A DNA stretch of 64,000 nucleotides from Corynebacterium simulans (GCF_001586215.1 NZ_CP014634.1:1674001-1738000), one strand, 5' to 3'. Counted from the first letter of the stretch, positions 18,465 through 28,055 are shown. Made by a program: numbers and translations. The notes: generated from the sequence alone by a model not told the origin.

Positions 18465-19061
18465 CTAACGCTGCTTGAGTAGGGCGGTGAGCGGGCGGAA
18501 TGGTTGCAACCAGGCGCCGCCTTCTGGCAGGTTGTCGAGGTTGATGCGCGGCAGTGGCTCGCGGAAGACGCCTTCGATGTCCTCGAGGTCGACGAATTCG
18601 ATGTCATCGTGTGTCACGGCCCAGGAGGCATGCTCGTGGAAGCCGAGAACGCAGACGGGCTTGCCCTCGGCTGCGATTTCCTCGAGGAGGGGCTGGAAAT
18701 TCTGGCCGTCGGCGGAGGCGACGATGACGCCTTCGAGTTTGTCGCGGTTGGCCTGGATGTAATCCACCATGTCTGGATCGACATCGTCGTCCTCGTGCAG
18801 CTTCGGCTTGGCAAAGACTGCGAAGCCGACGTTACGGATCGCCTCGACCCACGGGCGGATGACGTCAGCGCCGCCAGGGGTGACGTTGGTGAAGACGGCA
18901 GCTTCTGGCTGGGCGTCGTTCTGCAGAGCGATATCGACGAGCCAGCGGCCGATGGCATCAAAACGTGGGCGGTGCGCTGCTGTTGGGCGGCCACCGAGGA
19001 TGGCGCCTAGCCCCATGTCCATGTTGGGGGCGTCCCAGATGAGTAGGTAGGAACCTTGCAT
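18465..19061 (-). CDS. NYN-domain protein (Rv0207c-like)
   Basis: The 198-residue protein starts with LLIWDAPNMDMGLGAI and contains later acidic clusters (EDDDVDPDMVD and ASADGQNF) typical of the NYN/PIN-like ribonuclease fold. NYN domains are predicted metal-dependent RNases, but the target here is unknown. I choose ATG 19061, which overlaps the trmB stop by one base (TAATG) and has GGAGAAG ahead; an upstream in-frame ATG at 19076 would place the ribosome binding site inside the coding region. It sits between trmB and the MmpL gene exactly as in the mmpL3 locus of mycobacteria. Confidence 0.86.
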   Translation of the reverse strand: MQGSYLLIWDAPNMDMGLGAILGGRPTAAHRPRFDAIGRWLVDIALQNDAQPEAAVFTNVTPGGADVIRPWVEAIRNVGFAVFAKPKLHEDDDVDPDMVDYIQANRDKLEGVIVASADGQNFQPLLEEIAAEGKPVCVLGFHEHASWAVTHDDIEFVDLEDIEGVFREPLPRINLDNLPEGGAWLQPFRPLTALLKQR

Positions 19062-19837
19062 TAGATCTTCTCCCACAGGTACTCGGTGATGACGTGGTCT
19101 TTGTCGAGGCCCTTGCCCTCGAACTTGGTGATGAGCTGGCGGTCAGTCAGCTGCGGGCACTCGGGCCATGGCCAGCCTTTGTAGCGGAGGGTGGGCTCTA
19201 CCTCGACGAGTTCGTTGATCCACTCTGCGTACCCCGCGTGGTCGGTAGCGACGTGCAGAACACCGCCCTTTTTCAGACGGGAGGCAAAAAGGTTGAGGGT
19301 GCCGGATTGGATGATGCGGCGCTTGTGGTGGCGGGCCTTCGGCCATGGGTCGGGGAAGAAGACACGGATGCCGTCCAAGGATTCTGGCGCAAACATGCGG
19401 ACCATCACCTCGATACCGTCGCCGCGGATCATGCGGATGTTGTCGATGTCGTTGCGAACGACAGAGCCTAGGAGCTTGGCAAGGCCGGGCTTGTAGAGCT
19501 CGACGGCGATGATGTTGGTGTCCTGCTCGAGCGGTGCCATAGCGGCGGTGGAAGTGCCGGTGCCGGACCCGATTTCGACGATAGTCTTGGCGCCGGTGCG
19601 GCCGAACCAAGAATCGATGTCGAGGCGTTCGTCGGCAAGCATTGCTCCTAGGCGCGGCCAGTGCTCTTCGAAGAGGGCATTCTGGTTGTCAGTGAGCGTG
19701 CCGCGTCGGAAGGTGACGTTGCCGAGGCGTGGGTAATCGAGGTCGTTGCCGAATTTAGCGTTGAAGTCGGTCTGCAGCGGGCGGCCGTGAGGCATTTCGC
19801 CGGCTGGGGAGTTTTGAGGATTATCTGCAGTATTCAT
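19061..19837 (-). CDS. trmB: tRNA (guanine-N7)-methyltransferase TrmB
   Basis: This 258-residue protein methylates N7 of G46 in the variable loop of tRNA using S-adenosylmethionine. The SAM-binding motif [15 protein letters not shown] lies near residue 90, and the family signature [15 protein letters not shown] near 165. Length is normal for actinobacterial TrmB with a short N-terminal extension. It is the first gene of the - strand operon that runs through the NYN protein, MmpL exporter, flippase-like protein and DUF3054 protein. Confidence 0.95.
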   Translation of the reverse strand: MNTADNPQNSPAGEMPHGRPLQTDFNAKFGNDLDYPRLGNVTFRRGTLTDNQNALFEEHWPRLGAMLADERLDIDSWFGRTGAKTIVEIGSGTGTSTAAMAPLEQDTNIIAVELYKPGLAKLLGSVVRNDIDNIRMIRGDGIEVMVRMFAPESLDGIRVFFPDPWPKARHHKRRIIQSGTLNLFASRLKKGGVLHVATDHAGYAEWINELVEVEPTLRYKGWPWPECPQLTDRQLITKFEGKGLDKDHVITEYLWEKI

Positions 19838-20243
19838 TGCTCTTTATTGTTCCCTGTGCTTATGTCTCTAACAAAGTGCCGCGCCGCTTTTCGCTGGGTG
19901 GTGGAGGGAACTTTACGCGGTGGATATAACCGGGTTGAGTCTCGAGGGGTGGATTATTCCAGACAAAGCTGCGCCCACTTCTGAACATTTCAGCCCCGTA
20001 TTGGGGTGGGGTGAGGGGCTGTATGCTGTATGTCACAACGGCATACGCTTGGTTAAGTTGTGGTGAACGGCATGGTTATAACCATATTGGCTTTGAATGC
20101 CTAATTTTGACCCTAATTCGCGGCGACGTGGGGTTAATCTTGTGGTGAAAGACCCGTGGGGGACGTGTGCTCCGGCCAAGAACCCGGTAGATGTTCCTCG
20201 GCGGTAAAAATCCTCACGAACCGGACCACTAGGAGATTCTTAG
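19838..20243. promoter_or_regulatory. Divergent trmB-pck intergenic control region
   Basis: This 406-base gap separates divergent trmB and pck and holds no credible gene. It should carry both promoters. The clearest structure is the perfect 14-base palindrome ATGGTTATAACCAT at 20072-20085. The pck start has AGGAGA just upstream of ATG 20244. In corynebacteria pck is under carbon-source control, so operator-like palindromes here are expected. Confidence 0.65.
20072..20085. promoter_or_regulatory. Palindromic putative operator upstream of pck
   Basis: ATGGTTATAACCAT is a perfect two-fold palindrome 159 bases before the pck start codon. It has the symmetry of a dimeric regulator site. I do not recognise the regulator: it does not match GlxR or McbR consensus sites. 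Confidence 0.45.
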
Positions 20244-22061
20244 ATGACCGCCACCATTAAAGGCCTCGTCGGCGAGTTGCCAACGAGCAACGAAAAGCTC
20301 ATTTCTTGGATTAGCGAAAGTGTTGAACTCTTCCAGCCGGAGCGCGTGGTCTTCGTAGACGGCTCCCAGGAAGAAGCAGATCGTCTGGCAGGCGAGCTCG
20401 TCGAAAAGGGCACGCTCATCAAGCTGAACGAGGAAAAGCGCCCGAACTCCTACTTGGCTCGCTCTAACCCTTCCGACGTCGCGCGTGTGGAGTCCCGCAC
20501 TTTCATCTGCACTGAGTCTGAGGAAGATGCGGGCCCTACCAACAACTGGGCACCGCCGGCGGCGATGAAGGAGGAGATGACGGAGGCATTCCGCGGCTCC
20601 ATGAAGGGCCGCACCATGTACGTCGTTCCTTTCTGCATGGGGCCAATCAGCGACCCAGAGCCAAAGCTGGGTGTGCAGCTGACTGACTCCGAGTACGTCG
20701 TTTTGTCCATGCGCATCATGACCCGCATGGGAGCACAGGCCCTGAAGAAGATCGGTGCGGACGGCGACTTCGTGCACGCTCTGCACTCTGTAGGCGCTCC
20801 TTTGGAGGAGGGCCAGGAGGATGTGGCTTGGCCGTGCAACGAGACCAAGTACATCACCCAGTTCCCAGAGACCAAGGAAATCTGGTCCTATGGTTCCGGT
20901 TACGGCGGAAACGCCATCTTGGCCAAGAAGTGCTACGCGCTGCGTATCGCTTCTGTTATGGGCAAAGAAGAGGGCTGGATGGCTGAGCACATGCTCATCC
21001 TGAAGCTGACCAACCCAGAGGGCAAGAACTACCACGTTGCGGCGGCTTTCCCGTCTGCTTGTGGCAAGACCAACCTCGCGATGATCACCCCGACCATCCC
21101 GGGCTGGTCCGCAGAGGTTGTCGGTGACGACATCGCGTGGATGCACCTGCGCGAGGACGGCCTGTACGCCGTCAACCCAGAGAACGGCTTCTTCGGCGTT
21201 GCGCCGGGCACCAACTACGATTCCAACCCGATTGCCATGAAGACCATGGAGCCGGGCAACACCATCTTCACCAACGTTGCGCTTACCGACGACGGCGATG
21301 TCTGGTGGGAGGACATGGGCGAGGCTCCAGCCCACCTCATCGACTGGCTCGGCAATGACTGGACCCCTGAGTCCACCACCAATGCGGCACACCCGAACTC
21401 TCGCTACTGCGTTCCGATTACCCAGTGCCCGACCGCCGCACCAGAGTTCGATGACTGGAAGGGCGTCAAGATTGATGCCATCCTGTTCGGCGGCCGCCGT
21501 GCAGATACTGTTCCACTGGTTACCCAGGCATTCAGCTGGAACCACGGCACGATGATCGGCTCCCTGCTGGCTTCCGGCCAGACCGCTGCCGCAGAGGGTA
21601 AGGTCGGCGCACTGCGCCACGATCCAATGGCTATGCTGCCGTTCATCGGCTACAACGCTGGCGATTACCTGCAGCACTGGATTGACATGGGCGAAAAGGG
21701 TGGCGACCGTATGCCGTCCATCTTCCTGGTCAACTGGTTCCGCCGTGGTGAGGATGGCCGCTTCCTGTGGCCGGGCTTCGGTGAGAACTCCCGCGTTCTG
21801 AAGTGGATTGTGGATCGCATCGAGGGCAAGGCTGAGGCTGTCGAGACCGTCGTCGGCCACACCGCTCGCGCTGAGGACATCGACATCGAGGGCCTCGACT
21901 TCGATATCCAAGATGTCCGCGAGGCACTGTCCGTCAACGCTTCCGACTGGGCTGGAGACATGGAAGACAATACCGAGTGGCTGCACTTCCTGGGCTCCCG
22001 CGTTCCTTCCGAGGTGTGGGACGAGTTTAATGCTTTGAAGTCCCGCGTGGAAAACGCCTAA
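20244..22061 (+). CDS. pck: Phosphoenolpyruvate carboxykinase (GTP)
   Basis: The 605-residue enzyme converts oxaloacetate and GTP to phosphoenolpyruvate and CO2 for gluconeogenesis, in the cytosol. The P-loop FPSACGKTN with the reactive Cys273, the specificity and metal motif [10 protein letters not shown], and the sequence GDDIAWM identify the GTP-dependent type rather than the ATP-dependent one. Length is typical. It is monocistronic, with a long 5' control region and a strong terminator after it. The gene order trmB-pck next to an mmpL3-type exporter is conserved with Rv0206c-Rv0211. Confidence 0.97.
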   Translation: MTATIKGLVGELPTSNEKLISWISESVELFQPERVVFVDGSQEEADRLAGELVEKGTLIKLNEEKRPNSYLARSNPSDVARVESRTFICTESEEDAGPTNNWAPPAAMKEEMTEAFRGSMKGRTMYVVPFCMGPISDPEPKLGVQLTDSEYVVLSMRIMTRMGAQALKKIGADGDFVHALHSVGAPLEEGQEDVAWPCNETKYITQFPETKEIWSYGSGYGGNAILAKKCYALRIASVMGKEEGWMAEHMLILKLTNPEGKNYHVAAAFPSACGKTNLAMITPTIPGWSAEVVGDDIAWMHLREDGLYAVNPENGFFGVAPGTNYDSNPIAMKTMEPGNTIFTNVALTDDGDVWWEDMGEAPAHLIDWLGNDWTPESTTNAAHPNSRYCVPITQCPTAAPEFDDWKGVKIDAILFGGRRADTVPLVTQAFSWNHGTMIGSLLASGQTAAAEGKVGALRHDPMAMLPFIGYNAGDYLQHWIDMGEKGGDRMPSIFLVNWFRRGEDGRFLWPGFGENSRVLKWIVDRIEGKAEAVETVVGHTARAEDIDIEGLDFDIQDVREALSVNASDWAGDMEDNTEWLHFLGSRVPSEVWDEFNALKSRVENA

Positions 22062-22143
22062 TCTTCTTACTTCCCGCGATTGGCTAACTCTAAAACAGTT
22101 AGCTGATTGCTGAAGAGGCTGACGTCAGGCTGTTTGGGCCTCT

Positions 22144-22190
22144 AGGGTCTGGTTCCGATCGTGCATCGGAGCCAGACCCTTTGTGTTATT
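22144..22190 (+). terminator. pck terminator
   Basis: A 16-base stem (22144-22159 with 22165-22180, one G-T pair, five-base loop) is followed by TTGTGTTATTT. It lies 83 bases after the pck stop. Confidence 0.88.
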
Positions 22191-22308
22191 TCGGGCAAAT
22201 GGTAGGTCAAACAATGGTGCAGCTGTAGTTATTTTTACCCACGACGAACGTGTTCGGAAACAATGTTTCCGAACGTTTGAATTGGATACATTTTGCGGGG
22301 AATCGGGT

Positions 22309-23094
22309 TCAGCGGCGTAGCACGAGGACGAGGTTTGAGGTAAGGAACTCGCGCAGGACGGGCACCCGCGTGACCCACCACGCCCAGCTGGGGTGGTAGC
22401 GCGGGAACGTCGCTACTAGCGTCGAACTATCCACTGAGGCGCCGCCAGGTGCGGCGCCACTGCTGGTGATAGCTTCCGCCCACTTAAGGCCCTCGCGGGC
22501 AGAGACCGCGAAAAGCGAAGTGCCGAAGACGTTCTTCGGCAGGTGGCCGTGGCGGCGGGTATAGCGATCGCGGGCGAAGGCGCCGCCGACGTAGTGCTCC
22601 CACAGGCCGGTCTCATGCCCGCCGAAGGGGCCCAGCCACACGGTGTAGCTGAGCACAACCAATCCGCCGGGCTTGGTCACGCGCAACATCTCTTCTCCCA
22701 TATCCCACGGATGCGGGATATGTTCGGCCACGTTGGAGGAGTAGGTGATGTCGAAGGTATCTGCAGCAAAGGGCAGCTGCGTGCCATCTCCGCGCACCGC
22801 GTTGGTCAGCTGGATTCCCGCGGCCGACATCTCGCCCGCATCGGGCTCAACGCCAAAGTAGCGCGCCCCGCGGCGGGCGAAGGCCTCTGCGAAATAGCCC
22901 GGGCCGCCGCCTACGTCGAGAACGCGCGCGCCGGCGAGTTGGGTGCCGACGTCGTGGCAAAGGGCGTCGATGAGCAGTGCAGTGTCTTCGGCCAGACCGC
23001 CGTAGAAAATTTCCGGCGCAGTCTGCTCAAAGCGGAAAGAACGTAGCAGGCGCCACGAACGCGCGAGCGTGGCCAAGGCACGGGTTTGTTTCAT
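22309..23094 (-). CDS. mtrP: SAM-dependent methyltransferase, MtrP/Rv0224c-like
   Basis: This 261-residue class I methyltransferase has the SAM motif VLDVGGGPGYFAEAF near residue 62 and a NVAEHIPHPWDMGEEMLRVTKPGG stretch typical of the methyltransferase-11 fold (positions about 115-140). In C. glutamicum the homologue MtrP is needed for efficient transport of trehalose mycolates, and the M. tuberculosis counterpart is Rv0224c. The neighbours (divergent GT4, then membrane protein, DUF3068 protein and acyltransferase) reproduce the Rv0224c-Rv0228 order, so the assignment rests on family plus synteny. Its acceptor substrate is not settled. It diverges from the GT4 gene with only 24 bases between start codons. 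Confidence 0.84.
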   Translation of the reverse strand: MKQTRALATLARSWRLLRSFRFEQTAPEIFYGGLAEDTALLIDALCHDVGTQLAGARVLDVGGGPGYFAEAFARRGARYFGVEPDAGEMSAAGIQLTNAVRGDGTQLPFAADTFDITYSSNVAEHIPHPWDMGEEMLRVTKPGGLVVLSYTVWLGPFGGHETGLWEHYVGGAFARDRYTRRHGHLPKNVFGTSLFAVSAREGLKWAEAITSSGAAPGGASVDSSTLVATFPRYHPSWAWWVTRVPVLREFLTSNLVLVLRR

Positions 23095-23118
23095 AACCCA
23101 CTAGGCTAGTAGTTCGAC

Positions 23119-24240
23119 ATGAAGATTCTTTTACTGTGCTGGCGTGATTCCACCCACCCGCAGGGCGGTGGCTCGGAACGCTATCTGGAGCGCGTCGGGG
23201 AGTATCTGGCGGCGCAAGGCCACGAGGTGGTCTTCCGCACCGCGCGGCACATGAATGCTGCAAAGCGTGAGCATCGCGAAGGCTTTTTATATTCTCGCGG
23301 CGGTGCCAAGTTCAGCGTGTATCCGCGCGCGTGGCTAGCCATTTTGGCCGGGCGCTTGGGGCTTGGCGACGCCAAGAACATCGATGTCATCGTCGATACC
23401 CAGAACGGCATTCCTTTCTTCGCCAAACTGGTCTCGAAAGCGCCAACTGTTTTGCTCACCCATCATTGTCATCGCGAACAATGGCCGGTTGCGGGCCCGC
23501 TCTTGGCGCGTTTGGGATGGTTCTTGGAGTCGAAGGTTGCGCCAAGTGTCTACCGCAATAGCCCTTATGTAACGGTCTCGCAGGCTTCGAAGCAGGATTT
23601 GGAAGAGCTGGGAATTAAAGGCGCGCACATCATCGAAAATGGTGTCGACCCACTGCCAGAACATGTGCCGACCCTGCAACGCGAGACGGCCATCCATCTG
23701 GTGACGCTCTCGCGGTTGGTTCCGCACAAGCAGATTGAACATGCGATGGACACGGTGGCAAAGATGCCTGGCGCGGTCCTCGACGTCATCGGTTCCGGCT
23801 GGTGGGAAGCGCAGCTGCGTGAGTACGCCGAGCGCATTGGAGTGGCCTCGCGGGTTCGCTTCCGCGGGCAGGTTACCGAGGACTATAAGCACGCTTTGCT
23901 TGCGCTTGCCGACGTCCACCTCATGCCCTCGCGCAAAGAAGGCTGGGGGCTGGCAGTGATGGAGGCCGCGCAGCACGGTGTGCCGACGGTGGGCTATTCC
24001 TTCGGGCTGCGCGATAGCGTCATCCCGGGCCAGACTGGCGTGCTGGTCGATACCGAGGAAGAGTTTGTGCGGGCAGTCCGCGAGCTTGTTGCGGATGCGA
24101 ATTTACGCCGTCAGTTGGGCGAGAATGCCCGTGAGCTGGCAGCACACTACTCCTGGGAGAAGACGGGGCGCGCTTTTGAGAAGTTGCTAACGCAGACCGC
24201 TCGTGCGACGGCGGGTAGCCAGAAGGCCCGGACGGACTAG
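23119..24240 (+). CDS. GT4 family glycosyltransferase (Rv0225-like)
   Basis: The 373-residue cytosolic or membrane-associated enzyme has the GT-B fold of family 4. The N-terminal half has the glycine-rich GGGSERYLERV loop and the C-terminal half the nucleotide-sugar motif SRKEGWGLAVMEAAQHG with the E-x7-E pair. Its position beside the MtrP homologue matches Rv0225. Donor and acceptor are unknown; the envelope setting suggests a glycolipid or lipoglycan. Its last 54 bases overlap the 3' end of the convergent membrane-protein gene. Confidence 0.87.
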   Translation: MKILLLCWRDSTHPQGGGSERYLERVGEYLAAQGHEVVFRTARHMNAAKREHREGFLYSRGGAKFSVYPRAWLAILAGRLGLGDAKNIDVIVDTQNGIPFFAKLVSKAPTVLLTHHCHREQWPVAGPLLARLGWFLESKVAPSVYRNSPYVTVSQASKQDLEELGIKGAHIIENGVDPLPEHVPTLQRETAIHLVTLSRLVPHKQIEHAMDTVAKMPGAVLDVIGSGWWEAQLREYAERIGVASRVRFRGQVTEDYKHALLALADVHLMPSRKEGWGLAVMEAAQHGVPTVGYSFGLRDSVIPGQTGVLVDTEEEFVRAVRELVADANLRRQLGENARELAAHYSWEKTGRAFEKLLTQTARATAGSQKARTD

Positions 24241-25725
24241 CAGCCAGAGCACTAAGCAGGCCAGCGGGCTGGCCACCCAGGCGGCGGTAAGAGCCCACGG
24301 AACCTTGGGCGCGGGGGCGGGTGGCTCGGCGACGATGCGGCCGTCAACAACCACCGCGCCCACGCCGAGTTGGGCGAGCTTATCTAAGTCCTGGTCCTGC
24401 CAAGCTTGCAGCGCCGCGCGGTAGGCGGGCTGGGCTTGGTCGACCACAACGCCGTCGACGCGCAGTTCGCCGGATTCCAGTTTGTTCACGGCCTTCGAAT
24501 ACGGGTCGACTGCGGTGGTGCCGTCGGACAAAGTGACGAGGGAGGGGCGTTGCGGGAAGAGTGCTAGCCGGCCGTCTAGCTCTTCGACGAGCTGGTGATC
24601 AATGCCGCTGGGGCGTGGCGTGAGGACAGCTAGCTCGCGTGGAGTGTCGGGAGCCTGAAGCAGGCAGGCGAGGAGTGCCAAGGCCGCGGGGAGGTTAGGC
24701 AGGGCGCCGATACCGGCGACGTAGAGGGGTAGGGCAAGTAGCGTTAGCTTGGAGGCGTCGCGAAGCAGGCCCGCGCCGGGGACCGTTTCAATCAGCCACG
24801 CCAGTGCGCCGGGGCAAGCCCAGGAAATAAGCGCGCTGCCGAGGCCTACGGCGGCGAGGAGGAGCAGGGGGCGTCGGCAAGCGGGGGCGAGGCGGCGGGC
24901 GCCGAGCAGCGCAACAGCTGCAACCACGAGCCCTGCGAGCGCAAAGCCGTGGTGGCGGGAGTCGGGAACGGCGTCGGCGCTCCAGATGCCGCTGAGACCA
25001 AGGAGAGCGCCGACGGTGCCCACGCCAGCTTCCGCGCGAGGCGCGAATGCAGCCACCTGCGCGGCAGCCGGACCGGGAACTGCGTTGTTGGTAATCGCCG
25101 GCACCAGCCACGGCAGGCACAGCGCCACGCCACCCGCGGCGAGCTTGAAACGGCCAGTAACAAGGGCGATTAGCACGCCGAATACGCCGCCGGTGGGAGT
25201 AAGGGAACTTGCCCACAGACTCAGCCACGCGGGAATCGCGCGCTTGTGCAGGCACGCCCATGCAAGAACTGGCGCGAGCCATCCCGCAATCGCAAGGGAC
25301 CAGTGCCCCAGGAGCAGGCGCTCGACGATGAAAGGATTGGCCACCGCACAAGCCATCGCAGCGGCGGCGGAAAGCGAAGTGCGGGCCCACTTCGCGGCAA
25401 CGTATGCGCTAGCACTTGCAGAAGCGGTGACGAGCACGCGTGCGAACCAATCACCGCCCAGCAAAGCTAACGCGCCGTCCTGGGGCGCATTACGCGCGGG
25501 CAGCGAACCCAGCCCAAAGTTGGAGGCGGTAAAACCGGGGTTGTGGAGTAGAACCATATCGCGCCAGACCAACTCGCCGGGCAGGAAAAACGGCCAGCAC
25601 ACTGCCACCACGAGCAGGGCGCCCCACAGCCCTAGGCCCCAGCGCGCGGACCTGCGGCGCGCGGATCTGCGGCGCGCGGGTTTAGGCGCCGACACGGTGG
25701 CGGCGCATGTACATAAAGGCGGCAT
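24187..25725 (-). CDS. Polytopic membrane protein (Rv0226c-like)
   Basis: This protein of up to 512 residues has about ten hydrophobic segments, a large extracytoplasmic region (about 370-470) and a final TM helix near 485. It is extremely rich in Ala and Leu. The layout recalls GT-C glycosyltransferases or their relatives, but no catalytic motif is certain. By order it corresponds to Rv0226c. The start is uncertain: ATG 25725 overlaps the upstream DUF3068 gene by 44 bases, while GTG 25695 would overlap by 14; neither has a clear ribosome binding site. The 3' end overlaps the GT4 gene by 54 bases. Confidence 0.8.
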   Translation of the reverse strand: MPPLCTCAATVSAPKPARRRSARRRSARWGLGLWGALLVVAVCWPFFLPGELVWRDMVLLHNPGFTASNFGLGSLPARNAPQDGALALLGGDWFARVLVTASASASAYVAAKWARTSLSAAAAMACAVANPFIVERLLLGHWSLAIAGWLAPVLAWACLHKRAIPAWLSLWASSLTPTGGVFGVLIALVTGRFKLAAGGVALCLPWLVPAITNNAVPGPAAAQVAAFAPRAEAGVGTVGALLGLSGIWSADAVPDSRHHGFALAGLVVAAVALLGARRLAPACRRPLLLLAAVGLGSALISWACPGALAWLIETVPGAGLLRDASKLTLLALPLYVAGIGALPNLPAALALLACLLQAPDTPRELAVLTPRPSGIDHQLVEELDGRLALFPQRPSLVTLSDGTTAVDPYSKAVNKLESGELRVDGVVVDQAQPAYRAALQAWQDQDLDKLAQLGVGAVVVDGRIVAEPPAPAPKVPWALTAAWVASPLACLVLWLLVRPGLLATRRRTSGLR

Positions 25726-26833
25726 AGGCCAGCAAGATAACGCCGATGACCTTGCCTAACCAGCCGACGATGCTGAGAATCTTCACGTTGTTGATGGTCG
25801 TGCGCACCGTGTCCAAACGTTCCTTCTTGGTGGCATCGGACCAGTTCAAGTTGGCCTGGAAGAGGGAGCGGTCGGCAGTGTCGTCCTCGGCAACCATCTT
25901 CTTCGCCTGGTCCTGGTCGGTGGCGAGGAAAATCTTTATGTCCTCATGAGCATCGACGATGGTGCCGGTGGTTGGTTCTACCCAGACGTCACGCGTGACC
26001 GTGTAGAAAGGCTCGAGGCTGACGTGCTCGGTGGGGTCCAGCCCGAAGCGGCGCAGCGACTCCTCATCGAACATCGCCTGCGCCGGGCCGGAGCGCTGTA
26101 GCTTCTCTGGGCTCGTGCGTGTGGCTTTCTCATCGGGGGTTTGCTGCTGCAAGACACCCAGCGAATAGGCCAAGGCAACCGGCTCAATTTCCTGGTGGAA
26201 GATGTAGGTCGGAATCGTCTCGCGCTTTTCGGTGCCGGTGAAGTCGATGGGCGCTGTGGTCTGCGTCATCGGATCGAAATACGGGTAGCTGCGCTGTTCC
26301 GCCTTAGCCGGGAAGAAGTAGCTGATGCCATCGCGCGAAAAGTCGTGGCCTGCCGCAGAGATATTCAGCGGGGCGATATCAACCTGCTGTGAGCTATTGG
26401 GCCCTGCTACCGGATAAGCTGATTCGCGGTTGAGCAGAGAGTTTTCCTTGATCTCCGCGATAGTCTGGCCATTCGAGGTGACCTGGAGGAGGGAATCGGC
26501 GGAAGCCACGGCGTCGTCGGCAGTAGGCGAGGTGCGGGTGGTGCGTTTGAGCGAAACGTCTCGTTCCTCTGCATAGCAATAGAGTGGAGCATCCTTGGCA
26601 TCGCAGTCAGGGTTGCCATGGGTATCCGCTGGCTTCTTGTGTTGCACAGCGCGGCTGACGTTGATTGCTGGGCCCTGGGTAGGAGCGGTGTCGATGGTGA
26701 AGTTTAAGTCATCTGGCAGCGGCCGGGCTTGATTGTTGTACAACGGCGGCAGCACAGAACCGAGGAGCAAAAAGACGATTGCGGCGACGATCACCTTCGT
26801 CATCCGCGAGCTCCAGTTAATCAGCCGCTTCAT
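25682..26833 (-). CDS. DUF3068 membrane protein (PgfA / Rv0227c-like)
   Basis: The 383-residue protein has TM helices at both ends (about residues 12-30 and 352-372) with a large extracytoplasmic domain between, the usual DUF3068 layout. The homologue in M. smegmatis (PgfA) acts with MmpL3 in polar growth and trehalose monomycolate handling, and the C. glutamicum homologue is needed for lipomannan and lipoarabinomannan maturation. It is divergent from the acyltransferase gene, 61 bases apart, and overlaps the downstream membrane-protein gene. Two cysteines near DCDAKDAPLYCYAEE could form a disulfide. The molecular activity is unknown. Confidence 0.87.
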   Translation of the reverse strand: MKRLINWSSRMTKVIVAAIVFLLLGSVLPPLYNNQARPLPDDLNFTIDTAPTQGPAINVSRAVQHKKPADTHGNPDCDAKDAPLYCYAEERDVSLKRTTRTSPTADDAVASADSLLQVTSNGQTIAEIKENSLLNRESAYPVAGPNSSQQVDIAPLNISAAGHDFSRDGISYFFPAKAEQRSYPYFDPMTQTTAPIDFTGTEKRETIPTYIFHQEIEPVALAYSLGVLQQQTPDEKATRTSPEKLQRSGPAQAMFDEESLRRFGLDPTEHVSLEPFYTVTRDVWVEPTTGTIVDAHEDIKIFLATDQDQAKKMVAEDDTADRSLFQANLNWSDATKKERLDTVRTTINNVKILSIVGWLGKVIGVILLAYAAFMYMRRHRVGA

Positions 26834-26894
26834 TACAGTAGAGTTCCAATCAGTTTACGTGCGCCGTGCATTATGAGGAGGAAGGAAAATTAGT

Positions 26895-28055
26895 GTGGCT
26901 TCCCATTCTTCCTTAAAGAGCCTACCCCGCCATATTTCTGAGTTGGATGGTATGCGAGGCTGCGCTGCTTTGGGAATTGTGGTCACGCATGTCTCCTTTC
27001 AAACGGGCACCGGTTGGGGGATTGCGGAGCGTTTCGATTACTTCGTTTCGGTGTTCTTTGCGCTGAGCGCTTTCCTGCTGTGGCGCCGGCGCGCCCTGCA
27101 CAGCCCGCGGGATTATGCGTGGTCCCGCGTGGGACGCCTGGCGCCTGCGTATCTGGTGTGCGTGGTGCTGGTATTCGCACTGCTTCCCGACGCCCATTCC
27201 GCCACCGCTACCCAGCTATTCAGCAACCTAACGGGCACGCAGATTTATGTAGTCGACGGTCTGGCGCCGGGGCTTACGCAACTGTGGTCGCTGTGTGTGG
27301 AGTTCGCGTTTTATCTGGTGCTGCCGCTGCTGGCGGCGGTGATGCGCGGATGGTCGCGGCGGCGCAGGGCGTGGGCCATTGCCGTGGCGGCGGTACTGAG
27401 CTGGGGCTGGGGGTTTGTTCCCTTCGTGGCTGATTACGCCAAGGGGGACGTGAATTCGCAGATTTGGCCGCCGGCGTATGCCTCGTGGTTTGCAGTCGGG
27501 ATGCTGCTGGCTGAAGCAGAAACTGCGCGCGGGCAGTTTCCTGGGTGGCTAAAACGTGCGCTGCGGATGCGGTGGGCGTGGTGGCTGGCGGCGTGTGGCT
27601 GCCTGTGGCTGGCTAGCCGCGAGTGGTTTGGCCCGCGGGGTTTGGCGCATCCGGAGCCAGGTGAGTTCGCGCGACGCATCATGGTGGGCGCGGTCTTTGC
27701 GGTGTGCGTGATGGCGCCTGTGGCTTTGGCCCCACGGAAGTCTTCGTTGCTGAGCAACCAGTGGGGGCAGGCTTTGGGGCGTTGGTCCTACTCGCTGTTT
27801 TTGTGGCACGTTGCGGTGTTGTCGGTGGTCTTTCCCTTGCTGGGAGTGCCGTTGTTTTCGGGCAAGGTCGTGGACTTCTGCGTGGTCTTCGCGGTGACGG
27901 TGGCGGGCAGCCTGCTGGTCTCGGCCGTTAGCTACGCCGTGGTGGAAGAACCCGGAAGGCGGTTGGTTGGTCAGTTCGCGCGGCGGCTGGGCCACAGGAC
28001 GCAGGCTAGCGAGGCAGCGCACAAGCAGGTCACGAGGACCGAATCGCCGGCATAG
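26895..28055 (+). CDS. tmaT: Acyltransferase-3 family protein, TmaT-like
   Basis: This 386-residue integral membrane protein has about ten TM helices and belongs to the acyltransferase-3 (OafA-like) family: the ISELDGMRGCAALGIV opening and the VTHVSFQT histidine motif are diagnostic. In C. glutamicum, TmaT acetylates trehalose monomycolate so that it can be exported efficiently by MmpL transporters; the order beside the DUF3068 gene matches Rv0228. GTG 26895 follows GAAGGAA. The last 85 bases overlap the convergent aftD gene. The specific acetylation role is inferred from synteny. Confidence 0.87.
   Translation: MASHSSLKSLPRHISELDGMRGCAALGIVVTHVSFQTGTGWGIAERFDYFVSVFFALSAFLLWRRRALHSPRDYAWSRVGRLAPAYLVCVVLVFALLPDAHSATATQLFSNLTGTQIYVVDGLAPGLTQLWSLCVEFAFYLVLPLLAAVMRGWSRRRRAWAIAVAAVLSWGWGFVPFVADYAKGDVNSQIWPPAYASWFAVGMLLAEAETARGQFPGWLKRALRMRWAWWLAACGCLWLASREWFGPRGLAHPEPGEFARRIMVGAVFAVCVMAPVALAPRKSSLLSNQWGQALGRWSYSLFLWHVAVLSVVFPLLGVPLFSGKVVDFCVVFAVTVAGSLLVSAVSYAVVEEPGRRLVGQFARRLGHRTQASEAAHKQVTRTESPA

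Noticed and set aside
20229..21986. Long - strand frame opposite pck (585 codons)
   Set aside because: It mirrors the pck reading frame in GC-rich DNA, has no known domain, and pck on the + strand has full family motifs.
24749..25759. 336-codon + strand frame opposite the Rv0226c-like gene
   Set aside because: Composition is Arg/Ala/Pro rich and antisense to a polytopic membrane protein; no ribosome binding site or domain.
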